This document shows, piece after piece, positions 25,985-34,548 of a DNA stretch of 64,000 bases (position 1 is the stretch's first letter; every line of letters begins with the position of its first letter). The stretch covers positions 248,001 to 312,000 of the forward strand of contig CAXBDK010000001.1 of assembly GCA_963974715.1 (NCBI GenBank), given 5' to 3'. The stretch comes from Sediminicola sp963974715. GTDB lineage: Bacteria > Bacteroidota > Bacteroidia > Flavobacteriales > Flavobacteriaceae. The notes beneath the pieces are model-generated. The model ran no database searches, was not told the origin of the DNA, and saw nothing but the letters and a program-made list of their open reading frames with translations. The translations under genes were made by a program, and so were the position numbers.

Positions 25985-27031
25985 TTAGTTTGAAAATGAA
26001 TTCCATCCCTGTGCGGTCAATGGGATTTTTGAATTATTCCTGGAAATCAAATGAGCACCCTCAGCCTTTTCCGTCATGTGCCCCACGACGGTAAAATGTG
26101 GATTGCCTTTTATTTTCGGGAATTCTTTTTGGTCTATGGTGAACAACAGTTCGTAATCCTCCCCTCCGCTTAGGGCAACCAACGTACTGTCTATGTTGAA
26201 TTCCTCACAGGTAGAGATTACCGTTGGATCCAAGGGTATTTTATCTTCATAAAGATTGCAGCCTACGGCGCTCTGTTTACAGAGATGTAATATTTCGGAG
26301 GAAAGCCCATCACTGATATCGATCATGGAGGTGGGCAATACTTCCAGTTTTTTGAGCAGTTCAACAATGTCCTTTCGCGCTTCCGGTTTTAGCTGTCGCT
26401 CCACTATATAGCTGTACATGGAAAGATCGGGATTGCTATTGGGATTTGCCTTAAAAACCTCCTTTTCCCGCTCCAGCACCTGAAGTCCACAATAGGCGGC
26501 GCCCAAGTCCCCCGAAACGACCAATAGGTCATTGGGTTTTGCCCCGCTCCTATAGGTAAGGTTTTCCTGCTCCGCTTCCCCTATTGCAGTAATGCTGATC
26601 AGCATCCCCTTGGTGGAGGAAGTGGTATCGCCACCCACAAGATCCACATTGTACACTTTGGCGGCAAGCGCCACCCCATTGTAAAATTCCTCGAGGGCCT
26701 GTAAGGGAAATCTATTTGACACTGCCAAGGATACCGTAATCTGCGTGGCCTTGGCATTCATGGCGTAAATATCCGAAAGATTGACCATGACCGACTTGTA
26801 GCCCAGATGCTTCAGTGGTACATAGGCCAGATCGAAGTGCACCCCTTCGATCAAGAGATCGGTGGACAGCACCGTTTTTTTTGATTTAAAATCCAGGACC
26901 GCCGCGTCATCGCCGATTCCCTTTAGGGTGGATTCGTGGGAAAGTGTAAAATCTTTGGTAAGGTGTTCTATAAGGCCAAATTCCCCTAAGGCGGCCAAAT
27001 CAGTCTTTTCTGTATTCTTTTCTTCCAGCAT
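25985..27031 (-). CDS. thiL: Thiamine-monophosphate kinase
   Basis: A 348-residue ATP-dependent enzyme that makes thiamine diphosphate, the last step of thiamine synthesis. The ATP/Mg-binding motif GIGDDAAVLD near residue 41, the second acidic motif VDLVGGDTTSS near 129-139, MIDISDGLSSE and ALSGGEDYELLF fit the AIR-synthase-like ThiL family. A TATTTTTG box (minus strand 27043-27036) lies directly before the ATG, so the message may be nearly leaderless. No other thiamine gene or TPP riboswitch is visible here. Confidence 0.94.
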   Translation of the reverse strand: MLEEKNTEKTDLAALGEFGLIEHLTKDFTLSHESTLKGIGDDAAVLDFKSKKTVLSTDLLIEGVHFDLAYVPLKHLGYKSVMVNLSDIYAMNAKATQITVSLAVSNRFPLQALEEFYNGVALAAKVYNVDLVGGDTTSSTKGMLISITAIGEAEQENLTYRSGAKPNDLLVVSGDLGAAYCGLQVLEREKEVFKANPNSNPDLSMYSYIVERQLKPEARKDIVELLKKLEVLPTSMIDISDGLSSEILHLCKQSAVGCNLYEDKIPLDPTVISTCEEFNIDSTLVALSGGEDYELLFTIDQKEFPKIKGNPHFTVVGHMTEKAEGAHLISRNNSKIPLTAQGWNSFSN

Positions 27032-27261
27032 ACCGCAAAAATAAGTAGGAATAATGGGATATTATATTTTTGGGCAATGAAACTGTTAAGGCCCTTTAAA
27101 ACAATAGACTGCCCTAATTTTAACACAGCTGCCCGCAGTATGCCCGCAAGTAGGCCGGCCAAGGAGATAGAAATGTTAAAAAGGGCGTATTGATAGAGAA
27201 ATGTTATGCGTGAATTTGTTATATAAATGTGCATATGTATGGGAATGCCCTGTATATATCT

Positions 27262-27269
27262 TATCTTTG
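27262..27269 (+). promoter_or_regulatory. suf operon -7 box
   Basis: TATCTTTG at 27262-27269 is a full match to TAnnTTTG, 29 bases before the sufA ATG. ATG at 27239-27241 stands where TTG is expected (20-base spacer). Confidence 0.55.
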
Positions 27270-27298
27270 TAAATTAATTGGAACAAACCCATTTAGAT

Positions 27299-27628
27299 AT
27301 GATAAAAGTATCGGAAACCGCCAAAAACAGAGTGGTCGCCTTGATGGCGGAAGGCGGTTATAACGTAGATAGTGACTATGTGCGCGTCGGTGTGAAAAGT
27401 GGAGGTTGCAGTGGATTGTCCTATGAGCTTCGTTTCGACAACGCGGTCGGCGAAACGGATAAAATCTTCGAGGACAATGCCGTAAGGATCGTAGTGGATA
27501 AAAAAAGCTTTTTATACCTAGTGGGAACAACCTTGGAATATTCCGGGGGACTCAACGGAAAAGGGTTTGTGTTTAACAACCCAAACGCGCAAAGGACCTG
27601 CGGGTGCGGGGAAAGTTTCTCGCTGTAG
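27299..27628 (+). CDS. sufA: Iron-sulfur cluster assembly A-type carrier
   Basis: A 109-residue A-type carrier that takes a cluster from the SufBCD scaffold and passes it to targets. The three conserved cysteines are in SGGCSGLSYEL and RTCGCGESF. The start at 27299 (MIKVSETAKNRV) matches the family; an upstream ATG at 27278 lies right at the promoter and adds seven residues. It opens the suf operon, 66 bases before sufB. Confidence 0.93.
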   Translation: MIKVSETAKNRVVALMAEGGYNVDSDYVRVGVKSGGCSGLSYELRFDNAVGETDKIFEDNAVRIVVDKKSFLYLVGTTLEYSGGLNGKGFVFNNPNAQRTCGCGESFSL

Positions 27629-27694
27629 GTCCGAACAACCGGGCAAAAGATCGGGCTCGCCCTTTCGTTTGACCCCAATTAAAAAGAAAAACGT

Positions 27695-29140
27695 ATGGCA
27701 TATACAGAGGAAGAATTAAAAAAAGAGCTGGAGACCAAGGAATACGAATATGGTTTTTATACCGATATCCAATCGGACACCTTTCCCAATGGTCTTAACG
27801 AAGATATTGTAAGGGCCATTTCCAAAAAAAAGGAAGAACCGGAATGGATGACCGAGTGGCGCTTGGAGGCTTTTAGGGCATGGAAGGAAATGATAGAGCC
27901 GGAATGGGCCAATGTGCACTATAAAAAACCGGATTTTCAGGCAATTTCCTATTATTCCGCACCTAACAAAAAACCCAAGTACAACAGTTTGGACGAAGTG
28001 GATCCGGAACTGTTGGATACCTTTAAAAAATTGGGCATATCCATTGACGAACAAAAATTGTTGTCCGGTGTGGCCATGGATATCGTAATGGATTCGGTTT
28101 CCGTTGCCACCACCTTCAAAAAAACCTTAGGCGAAAAGGGAATTATTTTTTGTTCCATTTCCGAAGCCATCAGGGAACATCCCGAATTGGTGCGGAAGCA
28201 TCTGGGGACCGTAGTGCCCCAAAGGGACAATTTCTATGCGGCCCTTAATTCAGCGGTCTTCTCGGACGGTTCGTTCTGCTACATCCCGAAAGGGGTTCGC
28301 TGTCCAATGGAACTATCGACCTATTTTAGGATCAACCAAGCGGGGACCGGACAATTTGAACGAACCCTCGTAATTGCCGATGAGGGCAGTTATGTAAGTT
28401 ATTTGGAGGGCTGTACCGCGCCATCAAGGGACGAGAACCAATTGCATGCCGCCGTGGTGGAGCTCATTGCCATGGACAATGCGGAAATTAAATATTCGAC
28501 CGTACAGAACTGGTTTCCCGGAAATAAGGAAGGAAAGGGCGGAGTGTATAACTTCGTTACCAAAAGGGGCCTTTGCGAAAAGAACGCCAAAATATCCTGG
28601 ACACAGGTGGAGACAGGTTCGGCAGTAACCTGGAAATATCCTTCCTGCATCCTGAAAGGGGATAATTCCATCGGGGAGTTTTATTCCATTGCGGTTACCA
28701 ACAACCACCAACAGGCCGATACGGGCACGAAAATGGTGCATCTAGGTAAAAATACCAAGAGTACCATTATTTCCAAGGGAATTTCGGCGGGCAAGTCGCA
28801 GAACAGCTACCGTGGACTGGTACAGATCAACAGTAGGGCCGAAAATGCAAGGAATTTCTCCCAATGCGATTCCCTGTTAATGGGCAATTTATGCGGGGCA
28901 CATACCTTCCCCTATATTGAAGTAAAAAATAAGTCGGCCCAAATAGAACATGAGGCCACCACCAGCAAAATTGGGGAGGATCAGATATTCTATTGCAATC
29001 AGCGGGGAATACCTACAGAAAAGGCTATCGCGCTTATCGTAAACGGTTTTAGTAAGGAAGTGCTCAATAAACTGCCGATGGAATTCGCAGTGGAAGCACA
29101 GAAATTATTGGAGATCAGTTTGGAAGGTTCAGTAGGTTAA
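27695..29140 (+). CDS. sufB: Fe-S cluster assembly protein SufB
   Basis: A 481-residue scaffold subunit of the SufBCD complex, which builds [4Fe-4S] clusters from persulfide sulfur and iron. The SufBD beta-helix core covers about residues 130-450, with SYLEGCTAPSRDENQLHAAV and GISAGKSQNSYRGLV visible. The Cys of CTAP is a plausible sulfur acceptor, and CDSLLMGNLCGAHTFPYIE near the end is conserved. The N-terminal 60 residues (YEYGFYTDIQSDTFPNGLNE) fit the family. Second gene of the operon. Confidence 0.97.
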   Translation: MAYTEEELKKELETKEYEYGFYTDIQSDTFPNGLNEDIVRAISKKKEEPEWMTEWRLEAFRAWKEMIEPEWANVHYKKPDFQAISYYSAPNKKPKYNSLDEVDPELLDTFKKLGISIDEQKLLSGVAMDIVMDSVSVATTFKKTLGEKGIIFCSISEAIREHPELVRKHLGTVVPQRDNFYAALNSAVFSDGSFCYIPKGVRCPMELSTYFRINQAGTGQFERTLVIADEGSYVSYLEGCTAPSRDENQLHAAVVELIAMDNAEIKYSTVQNWFPGNKEGKGGVYNFVTKRGLCEKNAKISWTQVETGSAVTWKYPSCILKGDNSIGEFYSIAVTNNHQQADTGTKMVHLGKNTKSTIISKGISAGKSQNSYRGLVQINSRAENARNFSQCDSLLMGNLCGAHTFPYIEVKNKSAQIEHEATTSKIGEDQIFYCNQRGIPTEKAIALIVNGFSKEVLNKLPMEFAVEAQKLLEISLEGSVG

Positions 29141-29192
29141 GGCTGCCTTCCTATGGAATAAAAGAAGAAGTACCATTTAAAAAAATACAGAA

Positions 29193-29945
29193 ATGCTTAA
29201 AATCAGCAACCTGCACGCAAGTGTGGACGATAAGGAAATATTGAAGGGGATCAACCTAGAGGTAAAGGCAGGCGAAGTACATGCCATAATGGGGCCGAAC
29301 GGTTCCGGTAAAAGTACCTTGGCCTCCGTGATAGCGGGGAAAGAGGAATTTGAGGTCACAAAGGGAGAGGTGTTTCTGGAAGGGGAGGACCTTGCGGATT
29401 CGGCACCTGAGGAAAGGGCCCATAAGGGCATTTTTCTTTCTTTCCAATATCCCATCGAAATCCCTGGGGTATCCGTTACCAATTTTATGAAAACGGCGAT
29501 CAACGAGTCCAGAAAGGCAAACGGCTTGGAGGATATGCCCGCCAATCAAATGTTGAAGTTGATTCGGGAGAAATCGGAATTGCTCGAAATTGATAGAAAG
29601 TTCCTATCCCGTTCCCTTAACGAAGGGTTTTCCGGAGGGGAAAAAAAGCGGAACGAAATTTTCCAAATGGCAATGTTGGAACCCAAATTGGCCATCTTGG
29701 ACGAAACGGATTCAGGACTGGATATCGATGCCCTGCGAATCGTTGCCAATGGGGTGAACAAATTGAAGAGCAAGGACAACGCCGTGATCGTCATTACCCA
29801 CTACCAGCGGTTGTTGGAGTACATAGTGCCCGATTTTGTACATGTGCTATATAACGGCAAGATCGTAAAGTCGGGTACCAAGGACCTTGCGCTGGAACTG
29901 GAGGAAAAGGGGTACGACTGGATCAAACAGGAGACCTTGGTCTAA
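29193..29945 (+). CDS. sufC: Fe-S cluster assembly ATPase SufC
   Basis: A 250-residue ABC-type ATPase that drives the SufBCD scaffold. Walker A is GPNGSGKST (residues 34-42), the signature is GFSGGEKKRNE near 147, Walker B with catalytic residues is AILDETDSGLD near 171, and the switch His is in VITHYQRLL near 203. The sequence GEKKRNE in place of the transporter form GQxQR is typical of SufC. No membrane segments are present. It lies between sufB and sufD. Confidence 0.97.
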   Translation: MLKISNLHASVDDKEILKGINLEVKAGEVHAIMGPNGSGKSTLASVIAGKEEFEVTKGEVFLEGEDLADSAPEERAHKGIFLSFQYPIEIPGVSVTNFMKTAINESRKANGLEDMPANQMLKLIREKSELLEIDRKFLSRSLNEGFSGGEKKRNEIFQMAMLEPKLAILDETDSGLDIDALRIVANGVNKLKSKDNAVIVITHYQRLLEYIVPDFVHVLYNGKIVKSGTKDLALELEEKGYDWIKQETLV

Positions 29946-30004
29946 AAGGTCTTGGCAAGCGGTATTCGTAAAAGGGGTGCCCACGTGTAATGTTTAATTG
30001 TGAA

Positions 30005-31324
30005 ATGATGGATTTAAAAGATAAATTGGTTTCTTCCTTTATGGCTTTCGAAAACAACATGGACCTGGATCACCCGGTACATGATATACGTTCCGAAGCC
30101 ATCCGGAATTTTGAGATCAAAGGTTTTCCCACCAAAAAGGAAGAGGCATGGAAATATACCAGCCTCAACAGCCTACAAAAGATAGATTTCAGTGTTTTTC
30201 CAAAGAATGAAAGTTCTCTGGAGTATAAGGACGTCAAAAAATATTTTCTGCATGAAATAGATACCTATAAGATCGTTTTTGTGGATGGCGTGTACAGTTC
30301 CTATCTCTCAGAGACCACCCATGACGGTGTGGATATCTGCTTGATGAGCGCTGCCCTTACCAAACCGATGTACAGGGCGGTCATTGACGTGTATTTTAAC
30401 CGTATTGCCTCCAAAGAGGAATCCCTTACCACCCTGAACACTGCGTTTAGCAAGGAAGGGGCCTATATCTATATTCCAAAGAACAAAGTGCCCAAAAAAC
30501 CCATAGAAATTTTACATTTCTCTACGGGTAGCGAAGCGGCGGTGCTCCTGCAGCCCAGAAATTTGATCGTGGCGGAGGAAAATGCGGAACTGCAGGTAAT
30601 CGAACGGCACCAGAGCCTTACCACCAATGAGGTCCTTACCAACTCGGTAACGGAGATTTTTGCGGCCAAAAACGCCATTGTGGATTATTACAAGGTACAG
30701 AACGATAGTGGTTCGGCTTCCCTAATAGACAATACGTATATAGACCAGAAAGACAACAGCTTGGTAAAGGTGCATACTTTTTCCTTTGGGGGGAAACTAA
30801 CCAGGAACAACCTTAATTTCTATCAGAACGGGGAACATCTCGATTCCACTATGAAAGGGGTCACCATTTTGGGCGATAAGCAGCATGTGGACCACCATAC
30901 CTTGGTGCACCACAAGGAGCCCAATTGTGAAAGCCATCAGGACTACAAGGGTATCTATGGTGAAAACTCCACTGGGGTGTTCAATGGAAAGATCATCGTG
31001 GACCGATTGGCCCAAAAGACCAATGCCTTTCAACAGAACAATAATATCTTGATAAGCGATAAGGCAACCATCAATACAAAACCACAACTGGAAATCTTTG
31101 CGGATGATGTAAAGTGTTCCCACGGATGTACCATAGGCCAACTTGATGAAGAAGCGCTGTTCTACTTACAATCAAGGGGCATTCCCAAAAAGGAAGCCCA
31201 GGCCCTTCTGATGTACGCCTTTGCCAATAATGTGTTGGAAAGCGTAAAGATCCCTGAACTAAAGGTGAGGATCAATAAGTTGATAGCCAATAAACTGGGT
31301 GTCAATCTTGGGTTCGATTTGTAG
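30005..31324 (+). CDS. sufD: Fe-S cluster assembly protein SufD
   Basis: A 439-residue partner of SufB in the SufBCD complex, needed for iron entry. The N-terminal helical part (FPTKKEEAWKYTSLNSLQ, about residues 38-55) is typical of SufD. The SufBD core follows, with HHTLVHHKEPNCESHQDYKG and FNGKIIVDRLAQKTNAFQQN near 300-345. DDVKCSHGCTIGQLDEEALFY near 365 is the C-terminal signature. Adjacent ATGs at 30005 and 30008 are both possible, and 29990 adds five more residues. Confidence 0.95.
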   Translation: MMDLKDKLVSSFMAFENNMDLDHPVHDIRSEAIRNFEIKGFPTKKEEAWKYTSLNSLQKIDFSVFPKNESSLEYKDVKKYFLHEIDTYKIVFVDGVYSSYLSETTHDGVDICLMSAALTKPMYRAVIDVYFNRIASKEESLTTLNTAFSKEGAYIYIPKNKVPKKPIEILHFSTGSEAAVLLQPRNLIVAEENAELQVIERHQSLTTNEVLTNSVTEIFAAKNAIVDYYKVQNDSGSASLIDNTYIDQKDNSLVKVHTFSFGGKLTRNNLNFYQNGEHLDSTMKGVTILGDKQHVDHHTLVHHKEPNCESHQDYKGIYGENSTGVFNGKIIVDRLAQKTNAFQQNNNILISDKATINTKPQLEIFADDVKCSHGCTIGQLDEEALFYLQSRGIPKKEAQALLMYAFANNVLESVKIPELKVRINKLIANKLGVNLGFDL

Positions 31325-31375
31325 GCAGACCGTTTTTACCCCCTTTCAGTAAATGTTTATCGTATGATAAAAGCC

Positions 31376-32590
31376 ATGTTCGATATTGATAAAATCCGAA
31401 GGGACTTCCCCATACTAAAAAGGACGGTAAACGGTAGCCCCTTAGTGTATTTGGATAATGCGGCCACCTCCCAGACCCCACAACAGGTAATAGATGTAAT
31501 CGTAGATTATTACAGCAATTACAATGCGAACATCCACCGTGGGGTTCATACCCTATCCCAAGAGGCGACCGATGCCTATGAAAAGGCACGGGAAAAGGTA
31601 CGGAAGCATTTTAATGCCGCCTTTTCCCATGAAATAATCATGACATCGGGAACAACCCATGGCATCAATTTGGTGGCCAGCGGTTTTTCCAGCCTGTTGA
31701 AAGAGGGGGATGAAATCATTGTATCGGCCTTGGAGCACCATTCCAACATTGTGCCATGGCAAATGCTCTGCCAGCGTACCGGAGCCATTCTAAAGGTCAT
31801 ACCCATGAATCCTGAAGGTGCCTTACAGATGGATGCTTATCACCAACTTTTATCTGATCGCACCAAATTGGTGTTTTGCAACCATGTTTCAAATGCCCTG
31901 GGTACGGTGAACCCGATTTCAGAAATTATTGGGGCCGCCCATAAGGTGGGGGCGGCCGTTTTGGTCGACGGGGCACAGGCAGCGCCCCATATAAAGGCGG
32001 ATATGCAGCTGTTGGATGTCGATTTTTATGTGGCGTCCGCACATAAATTATGTGGCCCCACAGGTGTGGGGATGTTATATGGAAAAGAAGAATGGCTAAA
32101 TAAACTTCCCCCTTATCAAGGGGGTGGGGAAATGATCGCTGAGGTCACCTTCGAAAGGACCACATATGCCGAACTCCCGCATAAATTTGAAGCGGGTACC
32201 CCTAATATTTGTGGGGGAATCGCCTTTGGTGCTGCGCTCGATTATATGAACGCCATTGGTTTTGGCCCCATTGCACAATATGAACAGCAGTTGTTGAAGT
32301 ACGCTACGGAACAATTATTAACGATAGAGGGCCTGCAGATCTATGGACGTACCAATGAAAAGACTGCCGTTATTTCCTTTAATATAGAAGGGATCCATCC
32401 GTATGATATCGGGGCCATTTTGGATAAACTGGGGGTGGCCGTACGTACGGGCCATCACTGTGCCCAACCTATTATGGATTATTTTAAGATTCCGGGAACG
32501 GTAAGGGCCAGTTTTAGCTTTTACAATACCATGGAAGAAGTGGATGTTTTGGTGGCTGCCGTCAAAAAGGCAAAGGCCATGTTGATCTAA
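31376..32590 (+). CDS. sufS: Cysteine desulfurase SufS
   Basis: A 404-residue PLP enzyme (class V fold) that takes sulfur from cysteine as a persulfide for cluster building. The PLP lysine is in SAHKLCGPTGVG near residue 225. The active Cys is in RTGHHCAQPIM near 360. The N-terminus FDIDKIRRDFPIL is the group II desulfurase form, which needs SufE to accept the sulfur, and sufE lies two genes further on. The ATG at 31364 adds four residues. I prefer 31376 because family proteins start MFDI. Confidence 0.95.
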   Translation: MFDIDKIRRDFPILKRTVNGSPLVYLDNAATSQTPQQVIDVIVDYYSNYNANIHRGVHTLSQEATDAYEKAREKVRKHFNAAFSHEIIMTSGTTHGINLVASGFSSLLKEGDEIIVSALEHHSNIVPWQMLCQRTGAILKVIPMNPEGALQMDAYHQLLSDRTKLVFCNHVSNALGTVNPISEIIGAAHKVGAAVLVDGAQAAPHIKADMQLLDVDFYVASAHKLCGPTGVGMLYGKEEWLNKLPPYQGGGEMIAEVTFERTTYAELPHKFEAGTPNICGGIAFGAALDYMNAIGFGPIAQYEQQLLKYATEQLLTIEGLQIYGRTNEKTAVISFNIEGIHPYDIGAILDKLGVAVRTGHHCAQPIMDYFKIPGTVRASFSFYNTMEEVDVLVAAVKKAKAMLI

Positions 32591-32622
32591 TAAGAATCAG
32601 TAACATTTATAATTTTCCGCCC

Positions 32623-33054
32623 ATGAAAACCATTGCCTTGATATCGTTTTTTCTGATGTTGCCCCTGACCACATGTCAACAGAAGCAGTCCCAAGAACCG
32701 GGCCCCTCATCCATAACTTATACCGCCCTTTCCAGGGGATCCTATTGGAAGATTACGGCCACGGCCGATTCCGTTATGGTGAACAAGGATAGGGAGGGAG
32801 ATGCCCTAGGTATGCGTATAAAAACTTCCCAATGGCAAAAGGTACAGTCCCTTGCAAAGGAAATCGACTTGGGGACCATTGCGGATCTGGACCCGCCTTC
32901 CAATAAAAGGGCATTTGACGGTGCGGCGATGGCTACCTTGGAAATCGAAAAAGGCAAGTCGTACAGCTCTCCCACCTTCGATCATGGCAATCCCCCTGAT
33001 AGTCTGCGAAAGTTGGTGGATTATCTGTTGACGTTGTCCGAAAGTATTGAATAG
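32623..33054 (+). CDS. Lipoprotein of unknown function within the suf cluster
   Basis: A 143-residue protein with signal MKTIALISFFLMLPLTTC and lipidation at Cys18, then a Gln/Ser/Pro linker and a compact alpha/beta domain (SITYTALSRGSYWKITATADSVMV). It has no cysteine after position 18, so it is unlikely to hold a cluster. It starts 32 bases after sufS and ends 128 bases before sufE, interrupting an otherwise functional run. I do not recognise the domain, and a role in cluster assembly would be odd for a periplasmic-side protein. It may just share the transcript. Confidence 0.75.
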   Translation: MKTIALISFFLMLPLTTCQQKQSQEPGPSSITYTALSRGSYWKITATADSVMVNKDREGDALGMRIKTSQWQKVQSLAKEIDLGTIADLDPPSNKRAFDGAAMATLEIEKGKSYSSPTFDHGNPPDSLRKLVDYLLTLSESIE

Positions 33055-33160
33055 GCAAACCGACTGATGAGGTGTCGACTTTTGGTGGTATGGAAAGTTG
33101 CAAGAAATGGTCGGGGTTGTTATTTTTAGGATAATAGAGAAAGTTTAAACGGGTACATTG

Positions 33161-33168
33161 TACCTTTG
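33161..33168 (+). promoter_or_regulatory. Possible internal promoter before sufE
   Basis: TACCTTTG at 33161-33168 is a full -7 match, 14 bases before the sufE ATG at 33183. No TTG stands at -33. It lies in a 128-base non-coding gap, unlike the tight joints elsewhere in the cluster. Confidence 0.4.
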
Positions 33169-33182
33169 GATAAAACACGATT

Positions 33183-33605
33183 ATGGGAATTAAAGAAATA
33201 CAAGAAGAAATAGTGGATGAGTTTTCCATGTTCGAAGACTGGATGCAGCGATACGAATACATGATCGAACTTGGAAAGTCACTGCCCCTTATCGACGAGC
33301 AATACAAGACCGAGGATAATATTATTAAAGGTTGCCAAAGTAAGGTTTGGGTGCATGCCGAGCTGGAACAGGACAAACTGGTGTTTACCGCGGATAGCGA
33401 TGCCATAATTACAAAGGGTATCATTGCGATTCTAATTCGGGCCTTTAGCAATCAGACCCCAAAGGACATCATTGAAGCGGACACCCAATTTATAGATGCC
33501 ATAGGCCTAAAGGAACATTTGTCGCCTACCAGGGCCAATGGCTTGGTAAGCATGATAAAGCAGTTAAAAATGTATGCAGTGGCATACCAGACACAATTAA
33601 ATTAA
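33183..33605 (+). CDS. sufE: Cysteine desulfuration protein SufE
   Basis: A 140-residue sulfur acceptor that takes persulfide from SufS and passes it to SufBCD. The reactive Cys51 is in IIKGCQSKVWV. The flanking IDEQYKTEDNIIKG and the C-terminal LKEHLSPTRANGLVSMI are family motifs. It is the natural partner of sufS upstream and is followed after 36 bases by the SufT-like gene. Confidence 0.96.
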   Translation: MGIKEIQEEIVDEFSMFEDWMQRYEYMIELGKSLPLIDEQYKTEDNIIKGCQSKVWVHAELEQDKLVFTADSDAIITKGIIAILIRAFSNQTPKDIIEADTQFIDAIGLKEHLSPTRANGLVSMIKQLKMYAVAYQTQLN

Positions 33606-33641
33606 TCGGGCACTCCCACGATTGCCCTTACTTTTAATAAA

Positions 33642-33971
33642 ATGAACGAGGAAATTAATATGGATACCCAAGAATTGGGGGAAAAGATAGTTCGGGTACT
33701 GAAGACCATTTATGACCCTGAAATCCCCGTGGATATTTACGAGCTGGGCCTTATTTACGATGTGTTCGTAAACGAGGACAACGAGGTGAAGATTTTGATG
33801 ACGCTTACTTCCCCAAATTGTCCCGTGGCCGAGACCTTGCCCGTGGAGGTGGAGGAAAAGGTAAAGTCCATTGATGAAATCAAGGATGTGGAGGTGGAAA
33901 TCACCTTTGATCCCCCTTGGACACAAGAGTTGATGAGCGAAGAGGCAAAACTGGAACTTGGAATGTTGTAG
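33642..33971 (+). CDS. sufT: SufT-like DUF59/MIP18 family protein
   Basis: A 109-residue DUF59 protein. The core motif YDPEIPVDIYELGLIYDV (about residues 26-43) and TSPNCPVAETLP with one Cys (about 56-67) are clear, and FDPPWTQELMS ends the domain. In other bacteria SufT helps Fe-S cluster maturation under high demand. The place directly after sufE supports this. A start at 33660 (second Met) is possible. It is 3 bases from the next gene. Confidence 0.9.
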   Translation: MNEEINMDTQELGEKIVRVLKTIYDPEIPVDIYELGLIYDVFVNEDNEVKILMTLTSPNCPVAETLPVEVEEKVKSIDEIKDVEVEITFDPPWTQELMSEEAKLELGML

Positions 33972-33974
33972 GCC

Positions 33975-34484
33975 ATGACGGAAGAAATTATCAACCGTGT
34001 AACACAGAGCGCCCTGGTCACCTTTGACCTTGGGGACCATTATCCAAGGGGAGAACGGAAGGTCCTGGATATAAAACAGTGGCTTTACGAAGGCTTGATA
34101 CTTAGGGAGAAAGACTTCAGGACGGCACTTGCCGATCACGACTGGTCACATTACAGGGATTGTTATGTGGCCTTGGGATGCTCCACTGATGCCATAGTCC
34201 CAGGATGGGCGTATATGCTCATAGGTTCCCATTTAAAGCCTTTTGTAAGACAAATGGTAATTGGTGATCTGGAACAATTGGAAACGGCCCTTTATCATGG
34301 GATCCTCCAAGAGTTGGATGTAACGCCGTATCAAGATAGGCCGGTCATCATCAAGGGATGTAATGATAAACCCGTACCACCAAACGCCTATTTATGGGCA
34401 ACGGCCAAACTGCAAACGGTGGCCAAGAGTATCATGTACGGGGAGGCCTGTTCCTCGGTTCCGCTTTTCAAAAGGAGAAAATAA
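33975..34484 (+). CDS. DUF2480 family protein
   Basis: A 169-residue cytoplasmic protein of a family found in Bacteroidota. Recognisable stretches are FDLGDHYPRGERKVLDIKQW, CYVALGCSTDAIVP, KGCNDKPVPPNAYLWATAK and IMYGEACSSVPL. Its cysteines (in RDCYV, LGCST, KGCND and EACSS) are in conserved-looking motifs and could bind a metal or a cluster. No function is known to me. Linkage to sufE and sufT suggests a part in iron-sulfur biology. The gene ends the tight suf run. Confidence 0.85.
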   Translation: MTEEIINRVTQSALVTFDLGDHYPRGERKVLDIKQWLYEGLILREKDFRTALADHDWSHYRDCYVALGCSTDAIVPGWAYMLIGSHLKPFVRQMVIGDLEQLETALYHGILQELDVTPYQDRPVIIKGCNDKPVPPNAYLWATAKLQTVAKSIMYGEACSSVPLFKRRK

Positions 34485-34516
34485 GGTATAAAAAACAATT
34501 TCTTTAACGTATTTCT

Positions 34517-34524
34517 TACATTTG
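34517..34524 (+). promoter_or_regulatory. -7 box before the DUF3078 gene
   Basis: TACATTTG at 34517-34524 matches TAnnTTTG, 25 bases before the ATG at 34549. No TTG is present at -33. The gene may thus have its own promoter in addition to read-through from the suf operon. Confidence 0.5.
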
Positions 34525-34548
34525 CGTGGTATCTATAAATAAAACGCT

